NCBI GenBank assembly: GCA_964006375.1
Contig: OZ023267.1
Location: 34,223,266-34,287,265 of the forward strand
DNA: 64,000 nt
Direction of reading: 5' to 3'
From: Tillus elongatus
Taxonomy: Eukaryota > Arthropoda > Insecta > Coleoptera > Cleridae
In this document: positions 26,190 through 40,090 of the stretch, in pieces
How positions within the stretch are numbered: position 1 is the first letter of the stretch
Layout: each line of letters begins with the position of its first letter
Position numbers and translations under genes: made by a program
The notes under the pieces: generated by a model
What the model saw: the letters and a program-made list of their open reading frames with translations, nothing else
The model's database searches: none
Told to the model about the DNA's origin: nothing

Positions 26190-26354
26190 TTTAGTGAATT
26201 TTCGTAGAAAAAATTCACTATTGGGGAGATCCCGCCTTTTGTATTTTGAAAAAAATTCTTCAAATGGGCACGGACTAGGACCCCTAGAACCCATATACCG
26301 GGTCAGTTGAAATGTATATACATACATACACACCATTACACACACACACACACG
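26190..26354 (+). repeat. TA-core repeat left arm followed by a (CA)n tract
   Basis: Hairpin GTGAATTTTC / AAAATTCAC at about 26192-26219, then GGGGAGATCCCG, and GTCAGTTGAAATGTATATAC. A CATACA/(CA)n run to about 26354 takes the place of the usual (TA)n. Confidence 0.7.
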
Positions 26355-26799
26355 TATCGAGTCTCTCTATAAATAAAATGCATGTCCGCTAACTTTTGAT
26401 GGGTATAATTCACTTGATTTTACATTGTATCAAAAATCCAGAGTAAAACGAAGTCCGTTTGTGAATTAATTTACTGAGAAGTGAGCGCGTGTGTAGCAAG
26501 TACAAATTAGTAATTTTACTGACACTGACAGAAACAATTTTCATAAATGTCAAAATCTGTTGGTTTTTGTTTATTAGTTACCTGATTTCACTTCCAAATT
26601 TATTTCAATCTTTGACAGTGAATTACTTTTATATCTATTGATAATGTTTTATACCATTTTATAATCTCCATAAGACAGGGTATTTTTTGAAATTATGAGC
26701 CAGTAAATTATACGAAAATTTTTTTTCAGTACGGAGGTTTATTCCAAATTAAAAAAAAAAGAATATCGAAAAATACAAAGGTTTAAAATACTTAAACCA

Positions 26800-28372
26800 G
26801 ATCGATTTGCGTTCAGAGAATTTTTTTAAGAAACGCTGAAACACGTCAATTTTAATATTGAGAGGGGCATGTTTTGACATAAAACTCAACTTTGTCACAT
26901 CAACCCCTTAAGGGTGGTGATAACAACCCTTATATTTTAAATAGGGAATATGGGTCGAGTGTTACATCATTTGAAAGCACTTTCTTTTCTAAATTTAGCA
27001 CACTAATCTTTTTGGAAGTTTTATCAACTGGTTTAAAAATTATTCAGAGTTGAAGATGCAAAAACGAATTTCAGTCATTCCGATAAGAAATGTGCTGTTA
27101 GTCAATGTTTTGTTGGTCTGTAAACAAAAAATTGACTATCAGAACATTTATTATCGGAATGAGAGAAATGCGGTTTATTATTTCAGTTTATCGGTCGGTT
27201 TGATACTAGATAGTACTACCGAAAATTAATTTCACAATGGTGTATTCTGTAGAAGAAAGACCTGAAATAATTACTCTTTTTTTCAAAAACGATGACTGTG
27301 ACAACCGTACCGCAAATTTGTTTAATGAACGACATCCGAACAGACATGTTAACAGAAAATACATTTTGGAGTAAGTTGCAAAGTTTCGACAAAGTGGTTC
27401 AGTAGCCAACAAAAAATGGGATCCTGAACGTGAATTTCCGGTTAGAAATGAGACTATTGAGATTGAAGTTTTAGGACAAATTGCTGCAGACCCAACTTTG
27501 AGCACGAGAAAATTGGCCACTGTTTCAAACATCAAAAGAAGAACTATTCAGCGAATATTGAAGCATCATAAATTTCACCCGTATAAAATTCATCTTGTAC
27601 AACTGAATGAAGATGATTTTGATCGGCGGCTGGAGTTTTGTGAAGTTATGACTGCACGAATAGCTGATAACGGGAACCTTCTGTTCAATATCTGTTTTTC
27701 AGACGAGTGTATGTTTCTATTAAACTCTACAGTCAATCGTCACAATTGTCGTTATTGGGCAGATAATAATCCAAGAAATTTTCACGAAGTCCACATTCAA
27801 ACTCCACAGAAATTGAATGCCTGGACTGGCATTTTTTGAGACCGTTTAATCAGACCAATTTTTCTTTATGGCAATTTGAGTGACGAAACGTATTTGGAGT
27901 TACTAGAAGATATCGTTTACCCTCTACTAATTGACATTGTTGAAAATGATGATCGCTGTCAAGAAAATCAATTAGTGTTTCAACAAGATGGGGTCCTCCG
28001 CATTTTTCACAACGTGTTAGGGAATTTTTGAACAGAGAGTTTCCAAGACAATGGATTGGGCGTAGAGGTGCTATTGAGTGGCCCTCTAGATCAGCGGATT
28101 TAAGTCCTTTAGACATATTTATATGGGGCCATTTGAAGAGTAGAATTTACGCAACAGAACCGGAGTCTCTGGAAGAATTACGATGACGAATTGTTAAAGA
28201 ATGCCGTCTAATAACTCCACAAATGCTCCAGAATGTCAGAGCTCGTTTTGAACAAAATTTGTACTTTTGTATGAGAGCTGGTGGTCAACAATTTGAACAC
28301 TTAGTTAACTGAATAAACATTTTTTTACGTTTGGTTTTGCTTTTTTTTTACGAAAAATTGACTAATTAGTGC
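26800..28372 (+). mobile_element. Mariner A2, second copy, both ends eroded
   Basis: Same family as A1. The outer ends (CAGGGTGGCGC) are missing on both sides. The left end begins within the inverted repeat at GATCGATTTGCG. The right end stops at CTAATTAGTGCATTTCATA and runs into a (TA)n array. The subterminal hairpin is present at about 27076-27162. Confidence 0.85.
27237..28312 (+). pseudogene. Mariner A2 transposase, degenerate
   Basis: Start MVYSVEERPEIITLFFKNDD, helix-turn-helix HPNRHVNRKYILE then a stop, second helix-turn-helix STRKLATVSNIKRRTIQRI. The DDE domain has D in NICFSDECM, D in QQDG, and D in SADLSPLDIFIWG. A stop after the WTGIF motif and a frameshift just after QQDG break it. 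With the frameshift taken into account there are about 36 residues between the second and third acidic residue. It ends GGQQFEHLVN. Cut-and-paste transposase at TA targets; inactive here. Confidence 0.87.
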
Positions 28373-28457
<85 letters not shown>

Positions 28458-28569
28458 TGTACTTTTGTATGGAAGCTGGTGGTCAACAATTTGAACACTT
28501 AGTTAACTGAATAAACATTTTTTTACGTTTGGTTTTGCTTTTTTTTACGAAAAATTGACTAATTAGTGC

Positions 28570-28642
<73 letters not shown>
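28254..28642 (+). repeat. Tandem duplication of a transposon tail plus TA array
   Basis: Units 28254-28452 and 28453-28642 both run from AAATTTGTACTTTTGTATG through the end of the mariner A2 sequence to ATTAGTGCATTTCATA, each closing with a (TA)n array (28379-28452 and 28575-28642). A few differences separate them. Confidence 0.93.
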
Positions 28643-30400
<1,758 letters not shown>

Positions 30401-30409
30401 CTACCAGTT

Positions 30410-30739
30410 CCTAGTGATCCGCGAAGCTCATTATGTTATTTTTCTTTAATTTAGTACCCAAGCTGCGTTTATATGGGTGTTACTATGGTTAAGCATTGAA
30501 GATTCTAGCTTAATAGGAAATTGAGTTATCGGATTTCAAATATTTTTACAAAAATTCTCTACCATAATGTATTTCCTGCAGCCAGGCCTTTTTCAACACT
30601 TGTTTACTGTTGCTATATCCATACTTTTTAAAAATAATGAAATATTTAGCTTTCTATGTAGGACTGACAAACAAGAAAACCTCGATTTCATTTTTGGGAA
30701 AATATTTTAAACAAATGAAATGGGGTAACACTTTAAACA
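30410..30739. other. No gene recognised
   Basis: Contains decayed right-end sequence related to the TA-core repeat (CTACCATAATGTATTTCCTGC at about 30553). Otherwise featureless. Confidence 0.4.
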
Positions 30740-31500
30740 TAAATTAAAAATCTTGGTTCGCTGCTTTGTCGCAGGCGTACCGCTTCCCCTTCTGCATGTC
30801 TACTACCACCCTCAATGCATAAACAAGAACAATGTATCAAGAAAACTTCCCTTGGAACAACCCGCATGAAATTTACGGGACCTGCGGTGAATATTAGGGG
30901 TTCTGGGCAGGATAAATAGAATTTTAAGGAGGTATAGCTGCAAAATGTGATAAAGGCAGTGTATAGAGGTACAACTAAGCTGTTTTTTCGCACTTTCCGC
31001 TCACATATCCTTTTTATCTTCTCCCCCGCCCAACACCCCTATTCACTCCTGGTCCAGTAACTTTTTTGGGGGCTGTTTGCAAGAAATATTGTGGTTTGTG
31101 CATCCAGAAGGAGATCTAAGCGTGTTTCTGAATTTTTTTCTAACACGCCCGCGTGTGCTAATCTGCAAATTTACAGAAAATTTAATTTTTATTTGCAAAA
31201 GGAATGTACCTGCCAAATTATAAACGTGGCAGGTATTTTACCTTTTTAGTCGCTTGGATGATCCGTTTTAGTCAACTCAATCGAACCAGTTTCTGCAAGG
31301 AAAATAACAAAAATGGTTTACTAAAAAAATTTGTCGTTGCCTGTGAAGCTCATTGTGTTATTTTTAAATTTAGTACCCACGCTGCTTTTATATAGGTTTT
31401 AGTATGTATCAAAACTATAGATTTTAGTTTAATGGGAAATTGAATTATCTACATTTGAAATATTTTTACGAAAATTCGCTACTATAACGCACTCTTTTCA
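30740..31500 (+). repeat. Dispersed repeat with CCCCGCCC core
   Basis: Shares CTGCATGTCTACTACCA, CCCCCGCCCAACACCCCTAT, TTTGTGCATCCAGAAGG and AGTCGCTTGGATGATC with 57450-57720 and 18119-18502. Family unknown. No coding capacity is visible. Confidence 0.65.
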
Positions 31501-31606
31501 ACACTTATTTACTATTGGTGTGTCCATACTTTTTGAAAATCAAATAAATAAATAAAAACAATACAAAATTTTGAAATGAGAGTAAAATTTAATAATTTAC
31601 CACTTT

Positions 31607-31653
31607 TAGCGAATTTTTCATAAAACGAAAAATTCACTAATGAGGAGATCTGT

Positions 31654-31727
<74 letters not shown>

Positions 31728-33510
31728 CTCATCGATAACTCAAAAAATAATAGGCCGATTTTAATGAAATTTGGTACCTACCTTCCTTTTGTAAGTGGCT
31801 TAGACAAGCTTGTTAGCGAGAAAAATCGGACCAGTTTTTCCGGAAACATTTTTTGTTTTCCTTCGGAAAATTTTCGTATCTCCGAAAATAACAGAGCTGT
31901 GACAACCTACTTTGGCACATATGTTTCTACTGTCCACCTTACCCTACGTGCCAAAATTCAGATCCCTAAGTTTAAAAGAAAAAAGTTATAGGCATTTAAA
32001 AAACTTTTTTGGGTGCCACTGGTGATCAGAGGAAAGCACAATAACAAAATACTTTGTGTGATTAACAAAACCAATTGAATATTACATTCAACGGTTAATT
32101 TTTCTTGACGCAAAAACTTCAATAAGTAGCAGAAAAAAGATTTTGAAAATTTATTATTTTTCTTCTTCAAACGCCACAGTCGCGATTTGAAACGTCAAAA
32201 TTTGCAATTTTCAGACAACGAATTTGGAACAAATACTGATTATGTAGACGATATGTCGTAAGAAGTGTGTTTTACAAAGCCTTAACATTCAGCTTCAACC
32301 ATCATTGCCCTTCATTTTACTAAAATATTTTCAGAAAATCCATTTCAAATAGACCCTCTTTCTGATGCTTTTATGGTTCAATAGTCTATATTTCAGCAAA
32401 TTTTCGTCGAAAAAATTCGTTATTGAGAAGACCGAAGATCTCTTCAAATGAGCGCGAACTAGAACCCCCAAAACCCATATACGGGGTCAGTTTCAGTTTT
32501 TGTTTGTTAACACATATCCAGGGTGACGCTTTTCTACAGCAACGCTAAATAATCCGTTATTATACAAGATATGACAAAAAAGTATATACGTTAATTATAT
32601 GATATCTCGAGCTGCATCTTATAAACAAATTTTGACAATCACAGGGTGGCTCATAAGTCGTTGGTGATACACACTTTCTTTTTTTAATAGAACAGAACCC
32701 CCTTATTTTATTACATTTTTGTGTTTTTCAGTGAATTATAATGCATGTTTGTAAGAAAAAAAATGCATATCGTTCATCGTTTTTGAGTTATTTCAATTGT
32801 TTTACAACCTTTCACGTTTTTTTAACATATTTTAAACACATATCAGAAATTGTGAAACGGCGTTTTTATCAATAGATAGCGGAGGCCCATGGAAATGACG
32901 CATTCAGAGAGCTTTTTGTTTGTATTACCCGTCGAAAAAATGGAGCCTCTGTATATGGGCACGCTCAAATAGTGGCTGAATTTTAAAAGTTTTCGCAGAA
33001 ATGTTTTTAGTGTTTCTGTGGAATTTATTTTTGTAACATTTTTGTGATATGTTGGTAATTAATAATAAATGTTTAGTAAGTTATTTTAAAAGAAAAGTTG
33101 TCGAATTTTGGTGCAACATGTAATTTAGTGTAACATTACTGAAGTCAATTTCTGTAAAAAAAAGGTGATTTTCTGTAAAAGAAATTTTTGCAAATTTTCA
33201 TATTTTTTTTTTCAGTTTTGGTTCTAAAGCTGTTTGTCAATAATTTAATCCTGGCAGGTGTGTAAACAGCTTAAAGAGGTTCGTTGGCCAGGAAAATCGG
33301 ACCAAGTTTTTTCTGGAACTTTTAAGGTTTATTTTCGGAAAATGTTTGTACTTTTTGAAACGACAAAGCTATTTTAATGAAATACGATAGATTGATATAG
33401 GTTATACTGCCAACCAAATGCCCTTCTTTTAAAAACAAGACATATTTTCTATTAAAAACATTTTTACGAAAATTCGCTATCATAACGCATTTGCTGCGTC
33501 CAGACTTTTA
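31607..33510 (+). repeat. TA-core repeat, long copy, with a second nested left arm
   Basis: Short left arm, TA array 31657-31719, right arm from CATCGATAACTC, then AACGTCAAAATTTGC. A new left arm at about 32395-32490 (CCCATATACGGGGTCAGTTTC) follows, then the distal block (GTGGCTCATAAGTCGTTGG) and the end CATAACGCATTTGCTGCGTC near 33501. Confidence 0.7.
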
Positions 33511-34245
33511 ATAAAATGCCAGAGTTCTGCCTACGAAGACAGCCGCTTTCGCCTATAGAATATTTTGTTGGTGAGTATGAGAATGGTTGTCTGAAGGGGA
33601 GAAAACGTAATAAAAATATAAATAACAATGACAGTTTGTTCTTATTTTATTTGTTGTTTGTGTAATTTAAACGGACTAAAAGAATAAGCTGGACTGTAAG
33701 GCAAATTACCACATAAGGGTTATCTGTGCAGCATACTTTTATTGGGTGTGGAATGCTGGAATTCCAGTGGACGTAAACCACAAAACTTTGAGTTCAACGT
33801 TTTTATAAAATGCTAAAAATAATAAACAGCTAGCCGCATATTTTGCAGGATACATTCTTTTAGTAGATAATAAATTGGACAAGCGCGAATTACAATACAG
33901 CCGAGGTCACACGAAAGGTGGAACAAGTTTTGCCACAATATTCTTTTAATGTCAGTAGGAGACCTTAAGAATCTCTAACACTTTCACTTTGTTGCATTCT
34001 ATTCTTATATTTCCTAGACGACCATAAAGCATTTAGTTATGCATTACATATTATTTAATGCTTATTATTCCATTATGTTAATCTCTTTTTTTCTTCAATT
34101 ACTGTTATACCGCAAGCCTTATGTTACCTACTTATTATACGAGGAGTAGTTTAAAGATAAAACATGAAGTATATACATACACACATATATAAAAGTATTG
34201 CCCCGGGATATTTTTAAACATATTCAATTAAAAATTTAGAATTTA
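33511..34245. other. No gene confirmed; possible short exon
   Basis: One frame at about 33515-33573 reads MPEFCLRRQPLSPIEYFVG before a GTGAGT donor. It resembles the start of a piggyBac-type domain, but it is too short to call. The rest is featureless AT-rich DNA. Confidence 0.25.
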
Positions 34246-34554
34246 GGAACGCAACAAGTGCGTTATGGTAGCGAATTTTCATTAAATGCTTCAAAATTTC
34301 ATAACTCAATTTACTATAAACCTAGAAAGTTGAGTTTTGGTATGTAGTAAGGTATTTACGAGAGCAACATGGCAACCAAATTTCATCAAAATAACTTCGT
34401 TATCTTTTTGAGATACAATTTTTTTTTCCGAAAAAATATTTTTTTTATAGAAAAACTGCTCTGATGGAGCTGGCTAACCATCCAAGCCATTGATAAAAAA
34501 ATGATTCTTGCAGAGTTTCATCAAAATCTGTTAATAAGTTTTGAGTTATCGTGT

Positions 34555-34640
<86 letters not shown>
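34246..34640 (-). repeat. TA-core repeat, reversed right arm plus TA array
   Basis: Starts GGAACGCAACAAGTGCGTTA and runs through the reversed right arm to GTTTTGAGTTATCGTGTGG. The TA array 34558-34639 follows. Mariner B begins 5 bp later. Confidence 0.75.
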
Positions 34641-34644
<4 letters not shown>

Positions 34645-36576
34645 CAGGGTGTTACAAAATAGTGGGCCAACCCGTTAACCGCGGATCCCCGAGACGAAAA
34701 TTTTATGACTTTCCTTATAACATTTTTCTTCTGGGGGCCCGGTTTTCGAAATACAGAGTGTTGCAGTTGAACTTGAAAAATAATTTTTCATTTCTAATTT
34801 TTATGTTTATGAAGTTATCTCCAGGAAATTTTGCACGTAGTCTTATTTCAGAACTATACGCCATCTGTGTAGATGAGGAGAGAAAAATCAAATCCCAAGG
34901 GGGGTACAGGGGGGGGGGGGTGGAACAAGTATTGACCCTCTAAACTTTTTGTGCGCACGCCAATGGTTTCAAAACAAATGGCTTTTGTTAGACAAAATAA
35001 TTTCATAACTTTTATTTCTCTAATTTAATTTTGATAAAACAACTAGTTTACGAGTTATTGTAAGTTGTATGGTCGGACCCAAACAGGCGAGAAAAAACCG
35101 ACGAAACTTTTTTCATTTAAAATCTTTATGTTTTTGAAGTTATCTCCATGAAATTTTGCACATAGTCTTATTTCAGAACTAGACGCTATCTGTGTAGATG
35201 AGAGAAAAATCAAATCCCAAGGGGGGTACAGGTGGGTGGAACAAGTATTGACCCTCTAAACTTTTTTGTGCGCACGCCAATGGTTTCAAAACAAATGACT
35301 TTTGTTAGACAAAATAATTCTATAACTTTTGTTTTTCTAGTTGAATTTTGAGAAAACGACTAGTTTATTAGTTATTATAAATTGTATGGTCGGACCCAAA
35401 CAGGTGAGAAAGAACCTACGAGACGTTATCTCCATGAAATATAACATGTAGTCTTATACCACGACTAGACGACATCTGCGTGAATAAGAAAAATCAAACC
35501 CCTACATTTTTTATTCGGGCGCCGGTGGTCTAATAGAAACTAATATCGTAGGTTATTTGCGTTCTTCAACGCCGGTGACATGTCTCAACAAATTAAAAAA
35601 ATTTGAAATTTTTTTTTACTCACTTGCAATTAGAATAAATAATGTAATACACAGAAATTGTAGCTCATTCCATTGCCTTAGATATTGCTGCTTGAATACA
35701 TACATACTTGTTTCACACATATGTAATTAGAAGTCATCAAAACCGTTTTATAAGTATAACTTGTATTAAACTTAAACTGTCAGTCTACTATTAACATGAA
35801 AACTAAACTAAAAATAAGGAAAAATGGTAAGTAAAGCGATGTTATAGAAATAAAATTATAATCAAATTAAATGCTCAATATAGCTACCACCATCTTGGAT
35901 GCACAGGCGGGCTTTTTGATAAGAGAAAACCGAATTTTTTTGAAAATGTCCCGTTTCATACGGTATTCCTCTGCGCCTTGTAGGATTCGTTCCCACAGAT
36001 GTTCTCCATCGAGTATAGGCACCCTGTACACAAATTCTTTTATATATTCCCAGAAACTAAAATCTAAGGGGTTGAGGTCGGGGGAACTACATGTTATATT
36101 TCATGGAGATAACGTTTCGTAGGTTCTTTCGTTCTTTCTGATCTGTTTGGGTCCGAACATACAACTTACAATAACTCATACACTAGTCGTTTTCTCAAAA
36201 TTCAACTAGAAAAACAAAGCTATAATATTATTTTGTCTAACAAAAGTAATTTGTTTTGAAACCATTGGCGTGTGCACAAAAAAGTTTAGAGGGTCAATAC
36301 TTGCCCCCCCCCCCGTACCCCCTTGGAATTCGATTTTTCTCTCCCCACCTACATAGGTGGCGTCTAGTTCTAAAATAAGGCTACGTGCAAAATTTCATGG
36401 AGATAACTTCATAAACATAAAAATTATAAATGAAAAACTATTTTTTAAGTTCAATTTCAACACTCTGTATTTCGAAAACGGGGCCCCCAGAAGAAAAATG
36501 TTATAAGAAAAGTCATAAAATTTTCATCCCGGGAATCCGTGGTTAGCGGGTTGGCCCACTATTCTGTAACACCCTG
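34645..36576 (-). mobile_element. Mariner B, long-TIR, internally deleted
   Basis: Ends CAGGGTGTTACAAAATAGTG and the reverse complement of CAGGGTGTTACAGAATAGTG, each next to TA. The inverted repeats exceed 400 bp (GTGGGCCAACCCG, ATTTTATGACTTT, GAAGTTATCTCCA). The left inverted repeat is partly duplicated in tandem (see findings). Only the transposase C-terminus is left. Confidence 0.9.
35867..36084 (-). pseudogene. Mariner B transposase C-terminal fragment
   Basis: Reads PDLNPLDFSFWEYIKEFVYR, VPILDGEHLWERILQGAEEY, then KKIRFSLIKKPACASKM to a stop at 35869-35867. PDLNPLDF..W is the third catalytic block of mariner/Tc1 transposases. Everything upstream is deleted. The plus-strand ORF over it is a shadow. 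Confidence 0.85.
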
Positions 36577-36578
36577 TA

Positions 36579-36677
36579 TATATAAAAAATTTTGAATTAG
36601 ATTATGATATTCTGGGAATCGCTCCTGCTTTGTCTTAAACTAAGATGGTGAAGAAATGAACAAAATCAATTAATATA
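36579..36677 (+). repeat. Inverted flank (left) of mariner C
   Basis: GAATTAGATTATGATATTCT and GGAATCGCTCCTGCTTTGT recur in reverse complement at 38513-38605, immediately beyond the right end of mariner C. The block is not part of the mariner inverted repeat, because TA dinucleotides and the CAGGGTG terminus separate them. Confidence 0.85.
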
Positions 36678-38512
36678 CAGGGTGTTTTAGAACTGATTTA
36701 ATTAAATGTGTTAAGAGTAAACTACCTTCGTTTATAAAGATTCCGCAAAAAGTTATTAATAAAACTTGTTTAGAATTAAAAGTTATGACAGGCTCTCAAT
36801 TTTCAGCCAGATCAGCCTACTTTGAATTTTTAACTAAATTGTTAACATTTTTTCCCTATCAACATGGAGCTTTTTACCTGTGGTTTTATGAACGCAGGTG
36901 CGCAAAGTAGGTAACCATGCAATGTTAAATAATTAATTTATTAGTAACATACAAAACGCTTATTGCTAACAAAAATCAAAACGAACAACGAAAAATAAAG
37001 AAATTATTCAAATGTGCTGCCACCAACCGATACACATAAGTCAGCCCGTTTAGTAAATTATTTGGAGGCATTTTGAATATGTTGAATTGGAATACCGTCA
37101 ATTTCCTCTCTTAACTTCAGTTTCAACAAATCAAGATCGTTGTTTAATGGAGCCGCGTAGACTTTCTGTTTGAGATAGCCCCATAAATAAAAGTCCATTA
37201 AGATAAGATCGGGACTTCTGGGAGGCCAAGGTATTGGCCCATATCGACCAATCCACCGCCCAGGAAATTCTCGATCTAATCATTCTCGAACGATTCCTGT
37301 TGCATGTGCTGGGTGGCCGTCATGCTGAAAGTATGCTGTTTGTCTATCTTCTAGTGACATGTTATGCAAATGGTTTTGAAGAATATTTTCCAGCATTTCC
37401 AGATAACTGTACTGGTTCATATTCCGCTCAAAAAAATATGGCCCAATTATCTCAGTGGAAGAAACAGCACACCACACATTTACTTTTTTATGGCATTGTC
37501 TTCTGCAATTAACTCTATAATTTGGATTCTCCATAGACAAATGCCGTGCATTTTGGGAATTTACCACCCCCATTAGTGGTGAAAGTGGATTCGTCCGAAA
37601 AAATAATAATTCTGCCAAAATTGTGATTTTGTAGATATTGTTCGCCGTACCATAAACATAAATCTAATCGTTTTGACTCGCCATTTTCTTCCAAAGTGCG
37701 TATAAGTTTTGCTTTGAAAGGTTTCACCTTGTTGGTGCAATAAATTTGTTGCAAATGCGATTTGCTAATATTGCCAATTTCTAATGCCCTTCTTAATGAT
37801 AATTTCGGAAAACGCCTAACAGAATCCATAGCTAATGCAGCTGCAGCATTGTCTTCTTCATTTAGGTCGGATTTTGTCTTCTTAACATTTAAAACATTCC
37901 CAGTACGCATAAATTTTGTAACAACTTTTTTTACACCAGTAGCGGAAACCGAATAATTTGGCCAGCGTTCAAGGAATTTTCTTATCACTCCCTGATAAAA
38001 ATGTTCTTCACTCAAACCACAGCACTGCACAATAAACACTTTTTGTTCTATTGTTAACATTTTTAAATACAGAAGCTTGCCGTTCGTGACAAATAAAATT
38101 GACGTTTCAATTTTCCAAATAAATAGTATCCCGGGAAACGAACAACAAGGCAGAGCTCAAGTAGCCATGCGACTCCCCAATTATTGCTTCGAATGTCCAA
38201 TTGTGCGTTTACTTTACTTTTTTTATTGGTTTAGATGAAAGCAAACCTACCCCAAGTTTAATTATGGTAAAGACTTTTTTTAATACAGTTTCAAGTTATT
38301 TATAAAGTACACCTAATCACAGAAGTCGAACGTCATTTAAATAAAGTCGCAGCTAAAAAAAAATTCATAGTAGGCTGATCTGTTTGAAAATTGAGAGCCT
38401 GTCATAAATTTTAATTCTAAACAATTTTTGTTAATAACTTTTTGCGGTATCTTCATAAACGAAGGTAGTTTACTCTTAATACATTTCATTACATCAGTTA
38501 TGAACCACCCTG
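36678..38512 (-). mobile_element. Mariner C, nearly complete
   Basis: Ends CAGGGTGTTTTAGAACTGAT and the reverse complement of CAGGGTGGTTCATAACTGAT, each next to TA. Inverted repeats are about 150 bp (AGAGTAAACTACCTTCG, TATGACAGGCTCTCAATTTT). Confidence 0.92.
37004..38060 (-). pseudogene. Mariner C transposase, one frameshift and one stop
   Basis: About 350 residues. The N-terminus MLTIEQKVFIVQCCGLSEEH leads into helix-turn-helix units (SLRRALEIGNISKSHLQQIY). DDE core: D in IIIFSDESTF, D in YFQHDGHPAHA, D in RSPDLILMDFYLWGYL. About 36 residues separate the last two. The end is VGGSTFE with the stop at 37006-37004. A one-base slip in the C run at about 37566-37570 and one stop codon just after GIVRE are the only clear lesions, so this copy is fairly young. 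Confidence 0.92.
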
Positions 38513-38605
38513 TATATTAGTTGATTTTGTTCATTTTCTTAACATCTCAGTTTATAACAAAGCAGGAGCGATTCCGAGAATATCATAATCTAATTCGAAA
38601 TTTTT
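38513..38605 (-). repeat. Inverted flank (right) of mariner C
   Basis: Reverse complement of 36579-36677 with scattered differences. Confidence 0.85.
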
Positions 38606-38645
38606 TTGTCACTTATACCTTACCCACACTCAATCCGTGGACACA

Positions 38646-38648
<3 letters not shown>

Positions 38649-38733
<85 letters not shown>

Positions 38734-38870
38734 CATATAAAATTCAAACGGACCTTGGTTTCGGGTTCTAGGGGCCCAAATTTGCGCTGATTTGAAAGAA
38801 AACATTTTTGCAAAGTCTCACCATCGATACCTCCCTATAGCTAATTTTTTTTTAACAAAAACTCCCTAAA
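38649..38870 (-). repeat. TA-core repeat, reversed diverged left arm with TA array
   Basis: TA array 38649-38732, then ACCTTGGTTTCGGGTTCTAG and CAAAGTCTCACCATCGATAC, the same variant as at 19721-19850. Confidence 0.7.
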
Positions 38871-38960
38871 AATGTGGTGGATCTTATGACGAGCAAAGTA
38901 AATAAATTATAAGTTTAAGAATTTTTTATTAAGACAAAATGTAATGTGGCAATAAAAAGT

Positions 38961-39284
38961 CTGGATGCAGCAAGTGTATTATGGCAGTGAATTTTCATAG
39001 AAATGATCTGACACCAAACGTTTTTTAATTAATACTTATAACTTTTTTTTCTTGTAACATAAAGATCTAAATTTTGGCATATGGTATCCTTTTTATATCA
39101 TAAACGTATATCATAGATTTTTTATTTTCGGAAATATAATTTTTTTCCGAGAGAAAACCCAAAGTTTTACTGGAAAATCTGGTCCGATTTTCTTAATGAA
39201 TGAACTTATCCAAGCCACTTACAAAAGGAAGGTACCTGTCAAATGTTTTCAAAATCGGCACCACAGTATCTTTGAGTTTTTGGT

Positions 39285-39350
<66 letters not shown>
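38961..39350 (-). repeat. TA-core repeat, reversed right arm with TA array
   Basis: Starts GGATGCAGCAAGTGTATTAT, includes AAGCCACTTACAAAAGGAAG, and ends at the TA array 39288-39350. Confidence 0.75.
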
Positions 39351-39352
<2 letters not shown>

Positions 39353-39365
39353 TTATATGATCGAC

Positions 39366-39625
39366 TGTAATATTCCGTTATACAAAACTGTACTAATCAG
39401 CGTTCCCACGATAAGGTTGTCGCGGACATTTCCACTTACCTTGCATAAAAGATTGTGTTTCATTCTCTCTTTTATTGTACAATAATTACTGTAGGTTAGT
39501 ATAGTTAGAATCTCGCATCTGTACTGTTAGAATCTACTGAATAAAGTTCTCTATTTTTAAGTATTGATTTATTTAAAAAAGGGCTTATCGGTAATCAATA
39601 ATGTTAGTGGCGCAGTCGGCAGTAT
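39366..39625 (+). mobile_element. LTR of a retrotransposon plus primer-binding-site-like sequence
   Basis: Candidate LTR from TGTAATATTCCG to about 39598 (GGTAATCA). It has a TATA-like CATAAAAG near 39446 and an AATAAAG polyadenylation signal near 39540. TGGCGCAGTCGGCA at 39608-39621 resembles an LTR-element primer-binding site for a host tRNA. Only one LTR lies in the window, so the boundaries are inferred. Confidence 0.5.
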
Positions 39626-39994
39626 AGTTAATCAAATATCGATAATAATAATAATAATTGTTTATTGGTGTCTTTGCACAGTGGTGCATTACACAGGTCA
39701 TGTACTTATGTGTACAAACGAAATCACAAAAGTGATAACATACATCTTATTCACAAACATACATACAAATCAGCAGCATAGGTCAAAACACACAATTAAA
39801 ACCTGCATGAATATACAGAAACATAAAAACCACACAAAAAAAATAGCACAAAACAGAACAAGTTAACAAAAGTCCCGCGATACAACAATATCCATGCATG
39901 GTGTGGGAGCGCTATGTAAAAACTGGAACATGTGATGAGCACTAATAAGTACACTTGGAGAACACCCAAATCGCCACAACACATATTTCAGAGA

Positions 39995-40035
39995 CCTTGC
40001 GATCGTTTCGTTGACAAAGTCAACATCTTCAGAGG
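39995..40035 (-). ncRNA. Hammerhead-like motif, left arm, cleavage triplet altered
   Basis: Mirror image of the right-arm motif on the minus strand. It is identical except that the base before the cleavage site is C instead of T (GCA in place of GTA). This breaks the NUH rule and the outer stem III pair. Probably inactive. Confidence 0.55.
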
Positions 40036-40049
40036 AAGAAAATTCTCTT

Positions 40050-40090
40050 CCTCTGAAGATGTTGACTTTGTCAACGAAACGATCGTAAGG
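40050..40090 (+). ncRNA. Hammerhead-ribozyme-like motif, right arm
   Basis: Order along the strand: CCT (stem I); CTGAAGA core (position 7 may vary); one extra T; GTTGAC-TTT-GTCAAC stem II (6 perfect pairs); GAA; ACGA/TCGT minimal stem III; cleavage triplet GTA; AGG (stem I partner). Short stem III hammerheads are known in Penelope-like retroelements. The extra base after the core is non-canonical, so activity is uncertain. Confidence 0.6.

Noticed and set aside
33515..33573. MPEFCLRRQPLSPIEYFVG followed by GTGAGT as a first exon of a piggyBac-type gene
   Set aside because: Too short; I could not find a second exon in the next kilobase.
35871..36122. 83-codon plus-strand ORF
   Set aside because: Antisense shadow of the mariner B transposase C-terminus.
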